Shown in pieces: positions 16,521-24,571 of a stretch of 47,850 nt of DNA (position 1 is its first letter; every line of letters begins with the position of its first letter). The stretch is taken from NCBI GenBank assembly GCA_041441555.1, contig JASDSW010000085.1, positions 1-47,850 of the forward strand, given 5' to 3'. Below the pieces are notes generated by a model, which saw nothing but the letters and a program-made list of their open reading frames with translations, had not been told where the DNA came from and made no database searches. Source of the DNA: Pseudaeromonas sp041441555. GTDB taxonomy: Bacteria; Pseudomonadota; Gammaproteobacteria; Enterobacterales; Aeromonadaceae. Position numbers and translations under genes: made by a program.

Positions 16521-18575
16521 ATGTTTCAAGACAATCCGCTGCTGGCGCAGCTCAAACAGCAGCTCCGCGACAATATCCCGAAAAAAGAGGGGGTCGTGCG
16601 TGGCTCCGATCGCGGCTTCGGCTTCCTGGAAACCGACAATCGCGAGAGCTATTTCATTCCGCCGCAGCAGATGAAGAAGGTGATGCATGGTGACCGCATC
16701 ACAGCCCTGATCCGCACCGAAAACGAGAAAGAGCAAGCCGAGCCCGACAGCCTGATCACCCCGTTCCTGACCCGCTTCGTCGGCCGCATCAAGCTGATCA
16801 AGGATCGCCTGAACGTGGTGCCGGATCATCCGGTTCTCAAGGAGGTGATCAAGGCTCGCCCGATCAAGGGGTTGGACGAGAAACAGTTCGCCGAAGGGGA
16901 CTGGGTCATCGCCAACCTCAAGCGCCACGGCCTGACCGATGGCAGCCACTTTGCCGAGATCAGCGAACGCATCACCAGCGGCGACGATCCCGAAGCCCCC
17001 TGGTGGGTGGTGTTACGCCGCCACGATCTGCCACGCAGCGCCCCGGCCGATGCCGAGAGCTGGCAGCCGCTGGAAGAGGATCTGCCCCGTGAAGATCTGA
17101 CCGCCCTGCCCTTCGTCACCATCGATGGCGCCTCCACCAAGGATATGGACGATGCCCTCTATGTTGCTCCCCACGCCGAGGGGTGGTTGCTGACCGTCGC
17201 CATCGCCGATCCGACCGCCTATGTGGCGCCGGGCAGCGCCATCGATGAAGAGGCCGCCAAGCGCGCCTTCACCGTCTATCTGCCGGGTCGCAACATCCCG
17301 ATGATCCCGCGCACCCTGAGCGACGAGCTCTGCTCCCTGAAAGAGGGCGAGCAGCGCCACACCCTCTGCTGTGAACTGCTGATCCGCCGCGACGGTAGCA
17401 TAGCGCCGGAGTTCCGCTTCTTCGCTGCCACCATCTGCTCCCAGGGGCGTCTGATTTATGATCAGGTCTCCGACCTGCTTGAGCACGGTCAGGCCGAAGG
17501 CTTCAATCCGAATGCCACCATCCTCGAGCAGATCCGGGCTCTGGAAGCAATCACCGCTGCCCGCAACGCCTGGCGCAGCGAGCATGCCCTGGTGTTCAAG
17601 GACAAGCCGGACTACGCCTTCAAGCTGAACGAGGCCGGGGAAGTGGTCGCCATCGTGGTCGAACCGCGCCGCATCGCCAACCGTATGGTGGAAGAGGCGA
17701 TGATCGCCGCCAACATCTGCGCCGGTGAGTTCCTGAGCAAGACACCCGGCTACGGCATCTTCAACGTGCACCCGGGTTTCGATCCCGAGAAGCTGCAAGG
17801 CGCCATCGATCTGTTGACTACCCATCAGGCACCGATTGCCGATGAGCGCATCAATACTCTCGAAGGCTTCTGCCAACTGCGTCGCTGGATGGACAGTCTG
17901 CCCAGCCCCTTCCTCGACAGCCGCATCCGCCGCTTCCAGACCTTCTCCGTGGTGTCGTCCCAACCGGGCCCCCACTTCGGTCTCGGTCTGCCGGCCTATG
18001 CCACCTGGACCTCGCCGATCCGTAAATATGGTGACATGGTCAACCACCGCATCATCAAGGCGCTGCTGCGCGGTGCCGAGTGCCCAGCGGAATCCAGCAC
18101 CGAGCTGACGCAGACCCTGAGCGATGCCCGTCGTCAGAACCGCTTCGCCGAACGCGACATCGGCGACTGGCTCTATGTCCGTTACCTGCAACCGGCCGTT
18201 GGCTCCGGTCAGATCTTCAACGCCGAGATCATCGATGTGGTGCGCGGTGGCCTCAAGGTTCGACTGCTGGAAAATGGTGCCGTCGCCTTCATCCCGGCCG
18301 GTCAGATCTTCGCCGACAAGAAGCGTCTGAACTGCAGTTGGGATGATGGCCGCGTCTATCTGGATCAGGAGCCGCGCTTCGAGCTGGGGCAACAAATCCA
18401 GGTCAAGCTCAAGGATGCTATCGAAGCCACCCGCTCCCTGGTCGCCACCCTGGCCGAGCCACTGGATGCCCGCACTCAGAACGAGAGCCACGAAGAGCTG
18501 GAGCACGAGGTGCGTGAGGCTCAGGCCGAGGCACTCGACCTAGTGGCCGCAGAGACGGACGATAGCGACATCTAA
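16521..18575 (+). CDS. rnb: Ribonuclease II
   Basis: 684-residue processive 3'-5' exoribonuclease that degrades single-stranded RNA in the cytoplasm. N-terminal cold-shock domains (GFGFLETDNRESYFIPP) lead into the RNB catalytic domain with the metal-binding DGASTKDMDDAL cluster. The region YATWTSPIRKYGDMVNHR and a C-terminal S1 domain follow. The ATG at 16521 is chosen because E. coli RNase II begins with the same MFQDNPLLAQLKQQL and AGGGTG lies six bases upstream; a GTG at 16512 would add three residues. It is 40 residues longer than E. coli RNase II (644), largely through an acidic C-terminal tail rich in Glu and Asp. A strong hairpin follows. Confidence 0.95.
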   Translation: MFQDNPLLAQLKQQLRDNIPKKEGVVRGSDRGFGFLETDNRESYFIPPQQMKKVMHGDRITALIRTENEKEQAEPDSLITPFLTRFVGRIKLIKDRLNVVPDHPVLKEVIKARPIKGLDEKQFAEGDWVIANLKRHGLTDGSHFAEISERITSGDDPEAPWWVVLRRHDLPRSAPADAESWQPLEEDLPREDLTALPFVTIDGASTKDMDDALYVAPHAEGWLLTVAIADPTAYVAPGSAIDEEAAKRAFTVYLPGRNIPMIPRTLSDELCSLKEGEQRHTLCCELLIRRDGSIAPEFRFFAATICSQGRLIYDQVSDLLEHGQAEGFNPNATILEQIRALEAITAARNAWRSEHALVFKDKPDYAFKLNEAGEVVAIVVEPRRIANRMVEEAMIAANICAGEFLSKTPGYGIFNVHPGFDPEKLQGAIDLLTTHQAPIADERINTLEGFCQLRRWMDSLPSPFLDSRIRRFQTFSVVSSQPGPHFGLGLPAYATWTSPIRKYGDMVNHRIIKALLRGAECPAESSTELTQTLSDARRQNRFAERDIGDWLYVRYLQPAVGSGQIFNAEIIDVVRGGLKVRLLENGAVAFIPAGQIFADKKRLNCSWDDGRVYLDQEPRFELGQQIQVKLKDAIEATRSLVATLAEPLDARTQNESHEELEHEVREAQAEALDLVAAETDDSDI

Positions 18576-18600
18576 GGCTCTCCCGCGCGACAACTAGACT

Positions 18601-18633
18601 CATCAGGCCCTGTTTATCAGGGCCTGATGCTTT
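18601..18633 (+). terminator. Rho-independent terminator after rnb
   Basis: CATCAGGCCCTG and CAGGGCCTGATG form a perfect 12-bp stem with a 5-base TTTAT loop, followed by CTTTCTG. It stands 25 bases after the rnb stop. Confidence 0.75.
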
Positions 18634-18720
18634 CTGCGACGGTGGGAAGTGACTCATCGAATCGGCGACCGACCTTGGTTATCGTGGAGCCATCCAGGCA
18701 ATGATCAGGGGGCCAGAGAG

Positions 18721-19290
18721 ATGAGTGAACGGGAGAAGATGCGTAGCGGCGAGGCCTTCGATGGCCGGGATCCGGAGATCATAGCGCTACGCGATCGGGG
18801 GCAAACCCTGCTGCGCGAGCTGAACCACTACAAGGCCGGTGACGGCCGCCACAGCGAGATTTGCGCCGAACTGTTCGAGCAACTTGGCCCCGGCAGCATC
18901 GTCTCGACCCCGTTTTGCTGCGAATTCGGCAGTAACATCCGCATCGGCACTCACAGCTACATCAACTTCAACGTCACCCTGCTGGATGTCGGCCCCATCG
19001 TCATCGGTGACAACGTGATGATAGCCCCCAACGTCCAGCTCTATACCGCCACCCATGATGAGGAGGCCCAACTGCGCCGCAGCTGGGCCGTCTATGGCAA
19101 AGCCATCACCATAGGCGACGATGTCTGGATCGGCGGCGGTGCCATCATCTGTCCCGGCGTCACGATAGGTCCACGCAGCATCATAGGCGCCGGTGCCGTG
19201 GTGACCCGCGACATCCCCGCCGACTCGCTCGCACTCGGCAACCCGGCGCGGGTGGTGCGGCAGGTGAACACTCCATCCTCAACGGTCTGA
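18721..19290 (+). CDS. Maltose O-acetyltransferase-like hexapeptide acetyltransferase
   Basis: 189-residue left-handed beta-helix acetyltransferase close to Maa/NodL. It has the N-terminal SEREKMRSGEAF motif of the maltose acetyltransferase domain, GSNIRIGTHSYINFN, TATHDEEAQLR with the catalytic His, and the hexapeptide run ending GDDVWIGGGAIICPGVTIG and GNPARVVRQV. The enzyme transfers acetyl from acetyl-CoA to a sugar hydroxyl; maltose or glucose is the family default, but the substrate is not proven here. The ATG at 18721 matches the homologous start; an upstream ATG at 18649 adds non-homologous sequence. It stands alone between the rnb terminator and the diguanylate cyclase. Confidence 0.8.
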   Translation: MSEREKMRSGEAFDGRDPEIIALRDRGQTLLRELNHYKAGDGRHSEICAELFEQLGPGSIVSTPFCCEFGSNIRIGTHSYINFNVTLLDVGPIVIGDNVMIAPNVQLYTATHDEEAQLRRSWAVYGKAITIGDDVWIGGGAIICPGVTIGPRSIIGAGAVVTRDIPADSLALGNPARVVRQVNTPSSTV

Positions 19291-19336
19291 ATAGATAAGG
19301 ATCCCACAAACAGCAGGGCACGGCGCTGTCACAAAA

Positions 19337-19364
19337 TCGTGGTGAGCCATCCTAGCCACCACGA
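19337..19364. repeat. Inverted repeat upstream of the diguanylate cyclase
   Basis: TCGTGGTG and CACCACGA are perfect 8-base arms around a 12-base centre, 36 bases before the cyclase ATG. There is no U-run, so it looks more like a binding site or leader hairpin than a terminator. Confidence 0.4.
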
Positions 19365-19400
19365 GCTTACCTACTGATTAATAACAATGTGCTACCATCC

Positions 19401-20555
19401 ATGTATCGGTACCACACCACTGTCACTATCCAGCAGAGGGACCTCGGATTGCGGCTACATTCTCTCAATAGCTGGTTGCCATCCAGAGCCGTTTTGGATG
19501 CCGTAACGGAGCAGAAGTTTTGTGCCCAATTGGCCGAGCGAACCCGTCGAGCCACAACTCGGGCTATGGCGCTGGCACTGGTGGTGTTGCTGGTATTCGT
19601 CCTCATGGATGTCATCAACGGCGGCCAGTGGTTCTCGTGCAGCAATTTACTGCGTTATGCCAGCATGCTGTGCGTGATTATTTTGCTGTGGATCGGTAAT
19701 CATCAAAATGTCCGTTTCTGGTATCGCAATATTTATCTAGGCTCCCTGTGGATGATGGGGATGGTCACAGCCCTGTTCGTCGAAATCGGTCTCTCAGGAG
19801 GAAAACTCTACGAGGGGGGCCCCATGGTTGCAGTCATGATGACGGCGGCCATCCCAGCTCTTCATTTGGGACACAAGCTGGTGATCTGGACCATTCTGGC
19901 TCTAGGACTGGTTCTGCTTAACCAAATTAGCAACGTCGATACCGAATGGACGCTGTTTTACTTCGCGATGACAGTACTGATCATGGCGTTCATGCAGTAC
20001 CAGATCGATCGCCTGACGCGTCTGCAATTTCGATCCAATTTGCTGGAGAAAGCCAAGGCCGAGACGGACCAGTTGACGGGTGTACTCAACCGTCATGCGT
20101 TCACACGCATGACCGACAAGATATTGCATGAGTTGCACCATGACGAAGGGCTGGCTCTGGCCATCATTGATCTAGACTATTTCAAACGCTACAACGACTA
20201 TTTCGGCCACTTGCAGGGAGACCTGGCCCTGGTCTCTGTGGGTCAGCGGTTAGCATCGTTGCCGGCCGAACTGGTCGTTCGCTTTGGCGGGGAAGAGTTT
20301 ATTTTGGTGGTGCGATTTACCCGTGTCATGCCTGATTGGCTAGCCACTCTTCACCAGACTCTGCGATTTGAACACCATCCCCACGCGACCTCGCCATTTG
20401 GCCATCTGACCTGCTCGGTCGGCATTGCCGTCCTGATGACCTATAGGGCCCACGCTCAGAAGATAACGCCCAAATATCTCCTCGAAGCCGCGGATAAAGC
20501 ACTATATCAAGTCAAAGAATCAGGCCGGAACAATACGCGGATCCTCACGATCTGA
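19401..20555 (+). CDS. Membrane-anchored GGDEF diguanylate cyclase
   Basis: 384 residues from the ATG at 19401. The first 180 are hydrophobic with about five or six membrane helices. A short helix with EKAKAETDQLTGVLNRHAFTR leads into a GGDEF domain with IIDLDYFKRYND (metal site) and the signature RFGGEEF. An intact GGEEF predicts active synthesis of cyclic di-GMP from GTP. The RxxD inhibitory site expected five residues before the signature is LPAE, so product inhibition should be absent. The sensor half is AT-richer than neighbouring genes. The start is uncertain: no Shine-Dalgarno precedes 19401, whereas a TTG at 19449 has AGAGGGA about ten bases upstream. No partner effector gene is adjacent. 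Confidence 0.88.
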   Translation: MYRYHTTVTIQQRDLGLRLHSLNSWLPSRAVLDAVTEQKFCAQLAERTRRATTRAMALALVVLLVFVLMDVINGGQWFSCSNLLRYASMLCVIILLWIGNHQNVRFWYRNIYLGSLWMMGMVTALFVEIGLSGGKLYEGGPMVAVMMTAAIPALHLGHKLVIWTILALGLVLLNQISNVDTEWTLFYFAMTVLIMAFMQYQIDRLTRLQFRSNLLEKAKAETDQLTGVLNRHAFTRMTDKILHELHHDEGLALAIIDLDYFKRYNDYFGHLQGDLALVSVGQRLASLPAELVVRFGGEEFILVVRFTRVMPDWLATLHQTLRFEHHPHATSPFGHLTCSVGIAVLMTYRAHAQKITPKYLLEAADKALYQVKESGRNNTRILTI

Positions 20556-20618
20556 GTCGGTTAAACCTGCCCAGCTAGGTGAACCCATCAGCGCAGGCTG
20601 CGATAAAATCGAATGCCC

Positions 20619-20649
20619 AAAAATAGAACCCACCCACTTAGGCAGGTGG
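20619..20649 (-). terminator. Terminator after the methyltransferase gene
   Basis: On the minus strand CCACCTGC and GUGGGUGG pair over eight positions (two G-U) around CUAA, followed by GUUCUAUUUUUG. It lies five bases after the methyltransferase stop (TAG at 20655-20657). Confidence 0.5.
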
Positions 20650-20654
20650 CACAA

Positions 20655-21311
20655 CTAATGTTGGCGTTGGTAGCACAGAACCTGCCCCTTGAAGGGGAGC
20701 GCCAAGTAGTCGGTGTGCTCTGGCTTGTGTTGGCGGTGTGAATACCCCAGGGTGACCATCTTCTTGCTGAAACAGGCGTGATGCCCACGCCCCGGATCGA
20801 CCAGGAGCACCTGGCAGTGAGGGGCGGCGTGCTGCTCGATGAAACCAGACAAGATATTCACATGGGAACGCTCATAGAGCAGATCGCTGCCGATGATCAG
20901 GTCAAAAACACCCAATTCGGTGGCCTCATCTTCCCAGCCAGTTCGCACGAAGGGAATCGCGGAGCCGTGATTCAAGGCCACATTTTCCCGCAGGAAATTG
21001 CCAGCTTCCGGGTGGTAGTCGGTCGCCGTGATGTTGGCGTGTCTCTGATTGAGCACCAGACTGGCCAGGGCTATCCCGCAGCCGACCTCGAGGATCCGCA
21101 GGCCGTCGATCTCGTGCTCTGCCATCAGATGGGCCAGCACAGAGCCGGATGCCCAGACAATGCCGAACAACGGCCAGGTGGCCGGCGAAATGCCCAGGCG
21201 CAGGGCAATCCCATCCTCGTCGGCATACTGCTGGTTATCGCGCAGTGTGCGCAGGTGAATATCGGTATGACCAAACTCTATGGTCTGGTAGCGAACGCGA
21301 AGCGGAGTCAT
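20655..21311 (-). CDS. Class I SAM-dependent methyltransferase, protein-lysine type
   Basis: 218-residue Rossmann-fold methyltransferase. Motif I is LEVGCGIALASLVL, an acidic ATDYHPEA strand contacts the cofactor, and GSDLLYE is the signature of the methyltransferase-16 (lysine methyltransferase, METTL21-like) group. The WPLFGIVWASGSVLAHLM segment before motif I is also typical. The protein substrate is unknown. I chose the ATG at 21311 because an AGG lies near it and the extra 19 residues of the longer reading (to 21368) look non-coding. It is transcribed alone, converging on the diguanylate cyclase. Confidence 0.75.
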   Translation of the reverse strand: MTPLRVRYQTIEFGHTDIHLRTLRDNQQYADEDGIALRLGISPATWPLFGIVWASGSVLAHLMAEHEIDGLRILEVGCGIALASLVLNQRHANITATDYHPEAGNFLRENVALNHGSAIPFVRTGWEDEATELGVFDLIIGSDLLYERSHVNILSGFIEQHAAPHCQVLLVDPGRGHHACFSKKMVTLGYSHRQHKPEHTDYLALPFKGQVLCYQRQH

Positions 21312-21455
21312 AGGTAGCCTGTCGCAGTGATGCTCCGCACTCGGAGGGAGTGCGCGCAGGGGGGCCACTCTACCCTGATTACCGATATTGACCTACCGTT
21401 GATTGGCCACCATGACGCACGGAGTGCGCACTCGTAACAGGCTCGCCCAACCAGA

Positions 21456-21479
21456 CGCCCCGGCTAACAAGCCGGAGCG
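21456..21479 (-). terminator. Hairpin downstream of nfsB
   Basis: On the minus strand CGCTCCGGCT and AGCCGGGGCG form a 10-bp stem with one G-T pair around TGTT, 16 bases past the nfsB stop. The following TCTGGTT is a poor U-run, so termination may be inefficient. Confidence 0.42.
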
Positions 21480-21495
21480 CTGGCGGGCTGACGCC

Positions 21496-22143
21496 TTACA
21501 GTCGGGTGATCAGCTGGTCGGCGGGCAGACGGGATTTCGGCAGTGCCGCGTTGAAGTCCTGTTCACTGCGATGACCAATGCTGGCCACCACGACGCTCTT
21601 GAGACCGAGTTCGGTCAACCCCAGGGCCGCATCCAGCTTCTCGGGGAAGAAGCCTTCGATCGGCGTGGCGTCGAGATCCAGGGTGGCAGCCCCCATCAGC
21701 AGGAAGCCCAGCGCGATATAGGCCTGACGGGCCATCCACTCCTGTTGTTTCTGGGGGGTGGTGCTGTTGAGGCCCACATAGTAGCGGCGCGCCCCATCGG
21801 CCCCCTTCTTGGCCTCCTCATTGCCACCGAAGCGGCCATCCAGCTCCTCCTGCGCCAAAAGCGCCTGCAGGTGAGCATCATCCAACTCGGTCTTGGTGGC
21901 GATCACCACGGTCAGCGGGGCGCAGCGCACCTTCTCCATATTGTGTTCGGTCAGGGCTGGCACCAGCTTGGCCTTGCCCGCCTCGGAGCTGACAAGGAAG
22001 AAGTGCCAGGGCTGGGAGTTCACCGAGGAGGGGCTAAAGCGCAGGATCGCCTGCAGTTCCGCCAGTTGCTCTTCGCTGAGCGGGCGTTGTGGATCATAGG
22101 CTTTGCAGGTGTGACGGGTACGCACGAGTTCGGCAATCTTCAT
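21496..22143 (-). CDS. nfsB: Oxygen-insensitive NAD(P)H nitroreductase NfsB
   Basis: 215-residue FMN-dependent nitroreductase close to E. coli NfsB (217). The FMN-binding RHTCKAYD, SPSSVNSQPWHF, TPIEGF and the terminal FNAALPKSRLP are all conserved. It reduces nitroaromatics, quinones and dihydropteridines by two electrons in the cytoplasm. The ATG at 22143 has AAGGA eight bases upstream. It lies downstream of prlC on the same strand, but a strong terminator between them implies a separate promoter. Confidence 0.88.
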   Translation of the reverse strand: MKIAELVRTRHTCKAYDPQRPLSEEQLAELQAILRFSPSSVNSQPWHFFLVSSEAGKAKLVPALTEHNMEKVRCAPLTVVIATKTELDDAHLQALLAQEELDGRFGGNEEAKKGADGARRYYVGLNSTTPQKQQEWMARQAYIALGFLLMGAATLDLDATPIEGFFPEKLDAALGLTELGLKSVVVASIGHRSEQDFNAALPKSRLPADQLITRL

Positions 22144-22305
22144 GATGATTATCCTTGGCTAGTCGACAAAAATGATGGGGAAAATTCCATGACGCCATAC
22201 TACACCGCCCCGCGCCCAGCGATAACGCCCTGTTTGCGCCATGGACTGCTGCCACAGGCTCAATAATCCAGGCGCCAACTCCAGCCTGAGGCGAAAAATC
22301 CGCAT

Positions 22306-22334
22306 AAAAAAACCCGGCCACAACGGCCGGGTTT
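22306..22334 (-). terminator. Rho-independent terminator of prlC
   Basis: On the minus strand AAACCCGGCC and GGCCGGGTTT form a perfect 10-bp stem with a 5-base loop, running into a U-tract of seven. It begins 22 bases after the prlC stop and is one of the clearest terminators in the window. Confidence 0.9.
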
Positions 22335-22356
22335 GAGGTTAACGTGCGGATCCGCG

Positions 22357-24396
22357 TTAGCCGGTGATGCCGCTGTGGCGCAGCAGGGCATCGATGGTCG
22401 GCTCCCGGCCACGGAAGGCGCGGAACAGCTCCATCGGCGAGCGCGAGCCGCCCATCTCCAGGATCTGATGCAGGAAGTCGGCCCCGGTCTTGGCGTTGAA
22501 GATCCCCTCCTCCTCGAAGCGCGAGAAGGCATCGGCCGAGAGTACTTCCGCCCACTTGTAGCTGTAGTAGCCCGCCGCATAACCGCCGGCGAAGATGTGG
22601 GAGAAGCTGTGCTGGAAACGGTTGAAGGCCGGCGCCGGGAACACCGACAGCTGGCGCACATCGTCCAGCACCGCCTGAACCCGAGCCCCCTGGGTCGGAT
22701 CGAACTCGTGGTGCAGGCGGAAATCGAACAGCGAGAACTCCAACTGACGCAGCATCTGCATCGCCGACTGGAAGTTCTTGGCCGCCAGCAGGCGATCCAG
22801 CTCGGCCTGGGGCAGCGGCTCGCCGGTCTCGTGGTGGCCGGAGAGGAAGGCCAGCGCCTCCGGCTCCCAGCACCAGTTCTCCATGAACTGGCTCGGCAGC
22901 TCGACCGCATCCCAGGGCACACCGTGGATCCCCGCCACTCCCGCCACATCGATCTGGGTCAGCATGTGGTGCAGACCGTGACCGAATTCGTGGAACAGGG
23001 TCACCACCTCATCGTGGGTAAACAGGGCGGGCTGGTCACCCACCGGGCCGTTGAAGTTGCAGGTCAGATAGGCCACCGGCCGCTGCAGGGTGCCATCCTG
23101 ACGGAAACGACGGCCGATGCAATCATCCATCCAGGCACCACCGCGCTTGTGCGGGCGGGCATAGAGATCCAGATAGAAGCTGCCACGCAGCTCCCCTTCG
23201 CTGTCGAAGATGTCGTAAAAATTGACGTCCGGATGCCAGGTCTCGACTGCCAGACGCTGCTGGATGCGCAGACCGAACAGGCGCCGCACCGTCTCGAACA
23301 GACCGGCGATGACACGCGGGGCCGGGAAATAGGGGCGCAACACCTCATCGGAGATGGCGTAGCGATGTTGTTTGAGCTTCTCGGCGTAGTAGGAGAGATC
23401 CCAGGCGGCCAGCTCGCTGACGCCGAACTGCTCAAGGGCAAACTGACGCAACTCGGCCAAATCCTGCAACGCCTGGGGCCGGGAGCGGGTCGCCAGATCG
23501 TTGAGGAAGCCCAGTACCTGGGCCGGTTTATCCGCCATCTTGGTCGCCAGCGAGTAGTCGGCATAGGTGGCAAAACCCAGCAGTTGCGCCAATTCATGAC
23601 GCAGCGCGACGATTTCGTCCATCAGCGCCGAGTTGTCCCACTTGCCGGCATTCGGCCCCTGATCGGAAGCCCGGGTGACAAAGGCGGTGTAGATCTCCTC
23701 GCGCAGTGCCCGATTGTCGCTGTACATGATGACGGGCAGATAGGAGGGAATATCCAGCGTGAAGAGCCAGCCCTCGAGCTCGCGACTGGCCGCCAGTTGC
23801 TGGGCCGCCGCCTTCGCCGATTCCGGCAAGCCAGCCAGCTCGGCCTCATCGGTCACCTGACGCTGCCAGCCCAGGGTGGCATCCATCACCTGGTTGCTGA
23901 AGTTGGAGGCCAACTCGGAGAGGCGGGCGACGATCTCGCCATAGCGCTGCTGCTGAGCCTTGGGTAACCCGATGCCGGAGAGGCGGAAGTCGCGCAGAGT
24001 ATTTTCGATCTGCTGGCGCTGCGGCTCGCTCAGGCGCGGAAACTCATCGCTGGCCGCCAGCTGTTGGAAGGCCTGATAGAGCCCCTCGTGTTGCCCGACG
24101 AAGGTCTGGTATTCGGAGAGCAGCGGCAGGCAGCCATCGTGGGCCTCGCGCAGCTCGGTTGAATTGACCACCGAATTGAGATGGGAAACCGGCGACCAGA
24201 CGCGCCCCAGACGATCATCCACCTCTTCGAGCGGCGCCACCAGGCTGTCCCAGGTCAGAGGTTCGCTCTGCTTGAGCACCTCGGCTATCCGGGCCTTACA
24301 GTCGGCAATCGCCTGCTCAATCGCCGGTCGGACATGCTCAGGCTTGATCTGGCTGAATGGGGGCAACCCATCCATGGACAACAGGGGGTTCGACAT
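22357..24396 (-). CDS. prlC: Oligopeptidase A (PrlC)
   Basis: 679-residue M3 thimet-type zinc metallopeptidase of the cytoplasm that degrades short peptides, including cleaved signal peptides. The zinc motif HEFGHGLHHM is intact, the third ligand sits in ELPSQFMENW, and the C-terminal HIFAGGYAAGYYSYKW is the conserved substrate-binding Tyr/Gly region. The N-terminus MSNPLLSM matches E. coli PrlC. The ATG at 24396 is chosen on that basis with AAGGAG about 11 bases upstream; the longer reading to 24486 runs through the promoter. A heat-shock-like promoter precedes it. Confidence 0.95.
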   Translation of the reverse strand: MSNPLLSMDGLPPFSQIKPEHVRPAIEQAIADCKARIAEVLKQSEPLTWDSLVAPLEEVDDRLGRVWSPVSHLNSVVNSTELREAHDGCLPLLSEYQTFVGQHEGLYQAFQQLAASDEFPRLSEPQRQQIENTLRDFRLSGIGLPKAQQQRYGEIVARLSELASNFSNQVMDATLGWQRQVTDEAELAGLPESAKAAAQQLAASRELEGWLFTLDIPSYLPVIMYSDNRALREEIYTAFVTRASDQGPNAGKWDNSALMDEIVALRHELAQLLGFATYADYSLATKMADKPAQVLGFLNDLATRSRPQALQDLAELRQFALEQFGVSELAAWDLSYYAEKLKQHRYAISDEVLRPYFPAPRVIAGLFETVRRLFGLRIQQRLAVETWHPDVNFYDIFDSEGELRGSFYLDLYARPHKRGGAWMDDCIGRRFRQDGTLQRPVAYLTCNFNGPVGDQPALFTHDEVVTLFHEFGHGLHHMLTQIDVAGVAGIHGVPWDAVELPSQFMENWCWEPEALAFLSGHHETGEPLPQAELDRLLAAKNFQSAMQMLRQLEFSLFDFRLHHEFDPTQGARVQAVLDDVRQLSVFPAPAFNRFQHSFSHIFAGGYAAGYYSYKWAEVLSADAFSRFEEEGIFNAKTGADFLHQILEMGGSRSPMELFRAFRGREPTIDALLRHSGITG

Positions 24397-24458
24397 AGTG
24401 CTACAACTCCTTGGACCGCAAGAGAGATACCTCACGGATAAAACCTTATGGATCACTA

Positions 24459-24487
24459 AGATGTAGGCAGCGTCACCATTTATCAAG
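24459..24487 (-). promoter_or_regulatory. Candidate sigma-32 (heat shock) promoter of prlC
   Basis: On the minus strand CTTGATA (24487-24481), a 14-base spacer and CTACATCT (24466-24459) fit CTTGAAA-N13-15-CCCCATNT with one mismatch on the left and two on the right. In enterics the orthologous opdA/prlC gene is reported to be sigma-32 dependent, which supports the reading. Confidence 0.4.
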
Positions 24488-24497
24488 CGTCGCTTGA
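24483..24497. repeat. Perfect palindrome between prlC and the histidine kinase
   Basis: TCAAGCG-T-CGCTTGA is a 15-base perfect odd palindrome. Its right arm gives TTGA to the plus-strand -35 box and its left arm gives TTGA to the minus-strand -35 box, so it is placed to control both genes. Confidence 0.6.
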
Positions 24498-24524
24498 CTT
24501 GTTACTGGCGCCGGCGGTTATAAA
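24494..24524 (+). promoter_or_regulatory. Candidate sigma-70 promoter of the histidine kinase gene
   Basis: TTGACT (24494-24499) and TATAAA (24519-24524) are both five of six matches, but the spacer is 19 bases, longer than ideal. The expected transcript starts about 40 bases before the kinase ATG. Confidence 0.42.
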
Positions 24525-24571
24525 CTGTCTATATCAGTCGCACAGTTATTTCATTCGAAGGCAGGGACGCG

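Noticed and set aside
16826..18506. Long minus-strand frames across rnb, and similar frames across glnA, glnL, recG and typA
   Set aside because: They mirror GC-rich codons of confident genes; none has a family signature or ribosome site.
20619..20649. Possible repeat family shared with 47806-47824 (both contain a CCACC...GCAGGTGG form)
   Set aside because: Similarity is limited to the stem, and both fit minus-strand terminators; chance is the simpler explanation.
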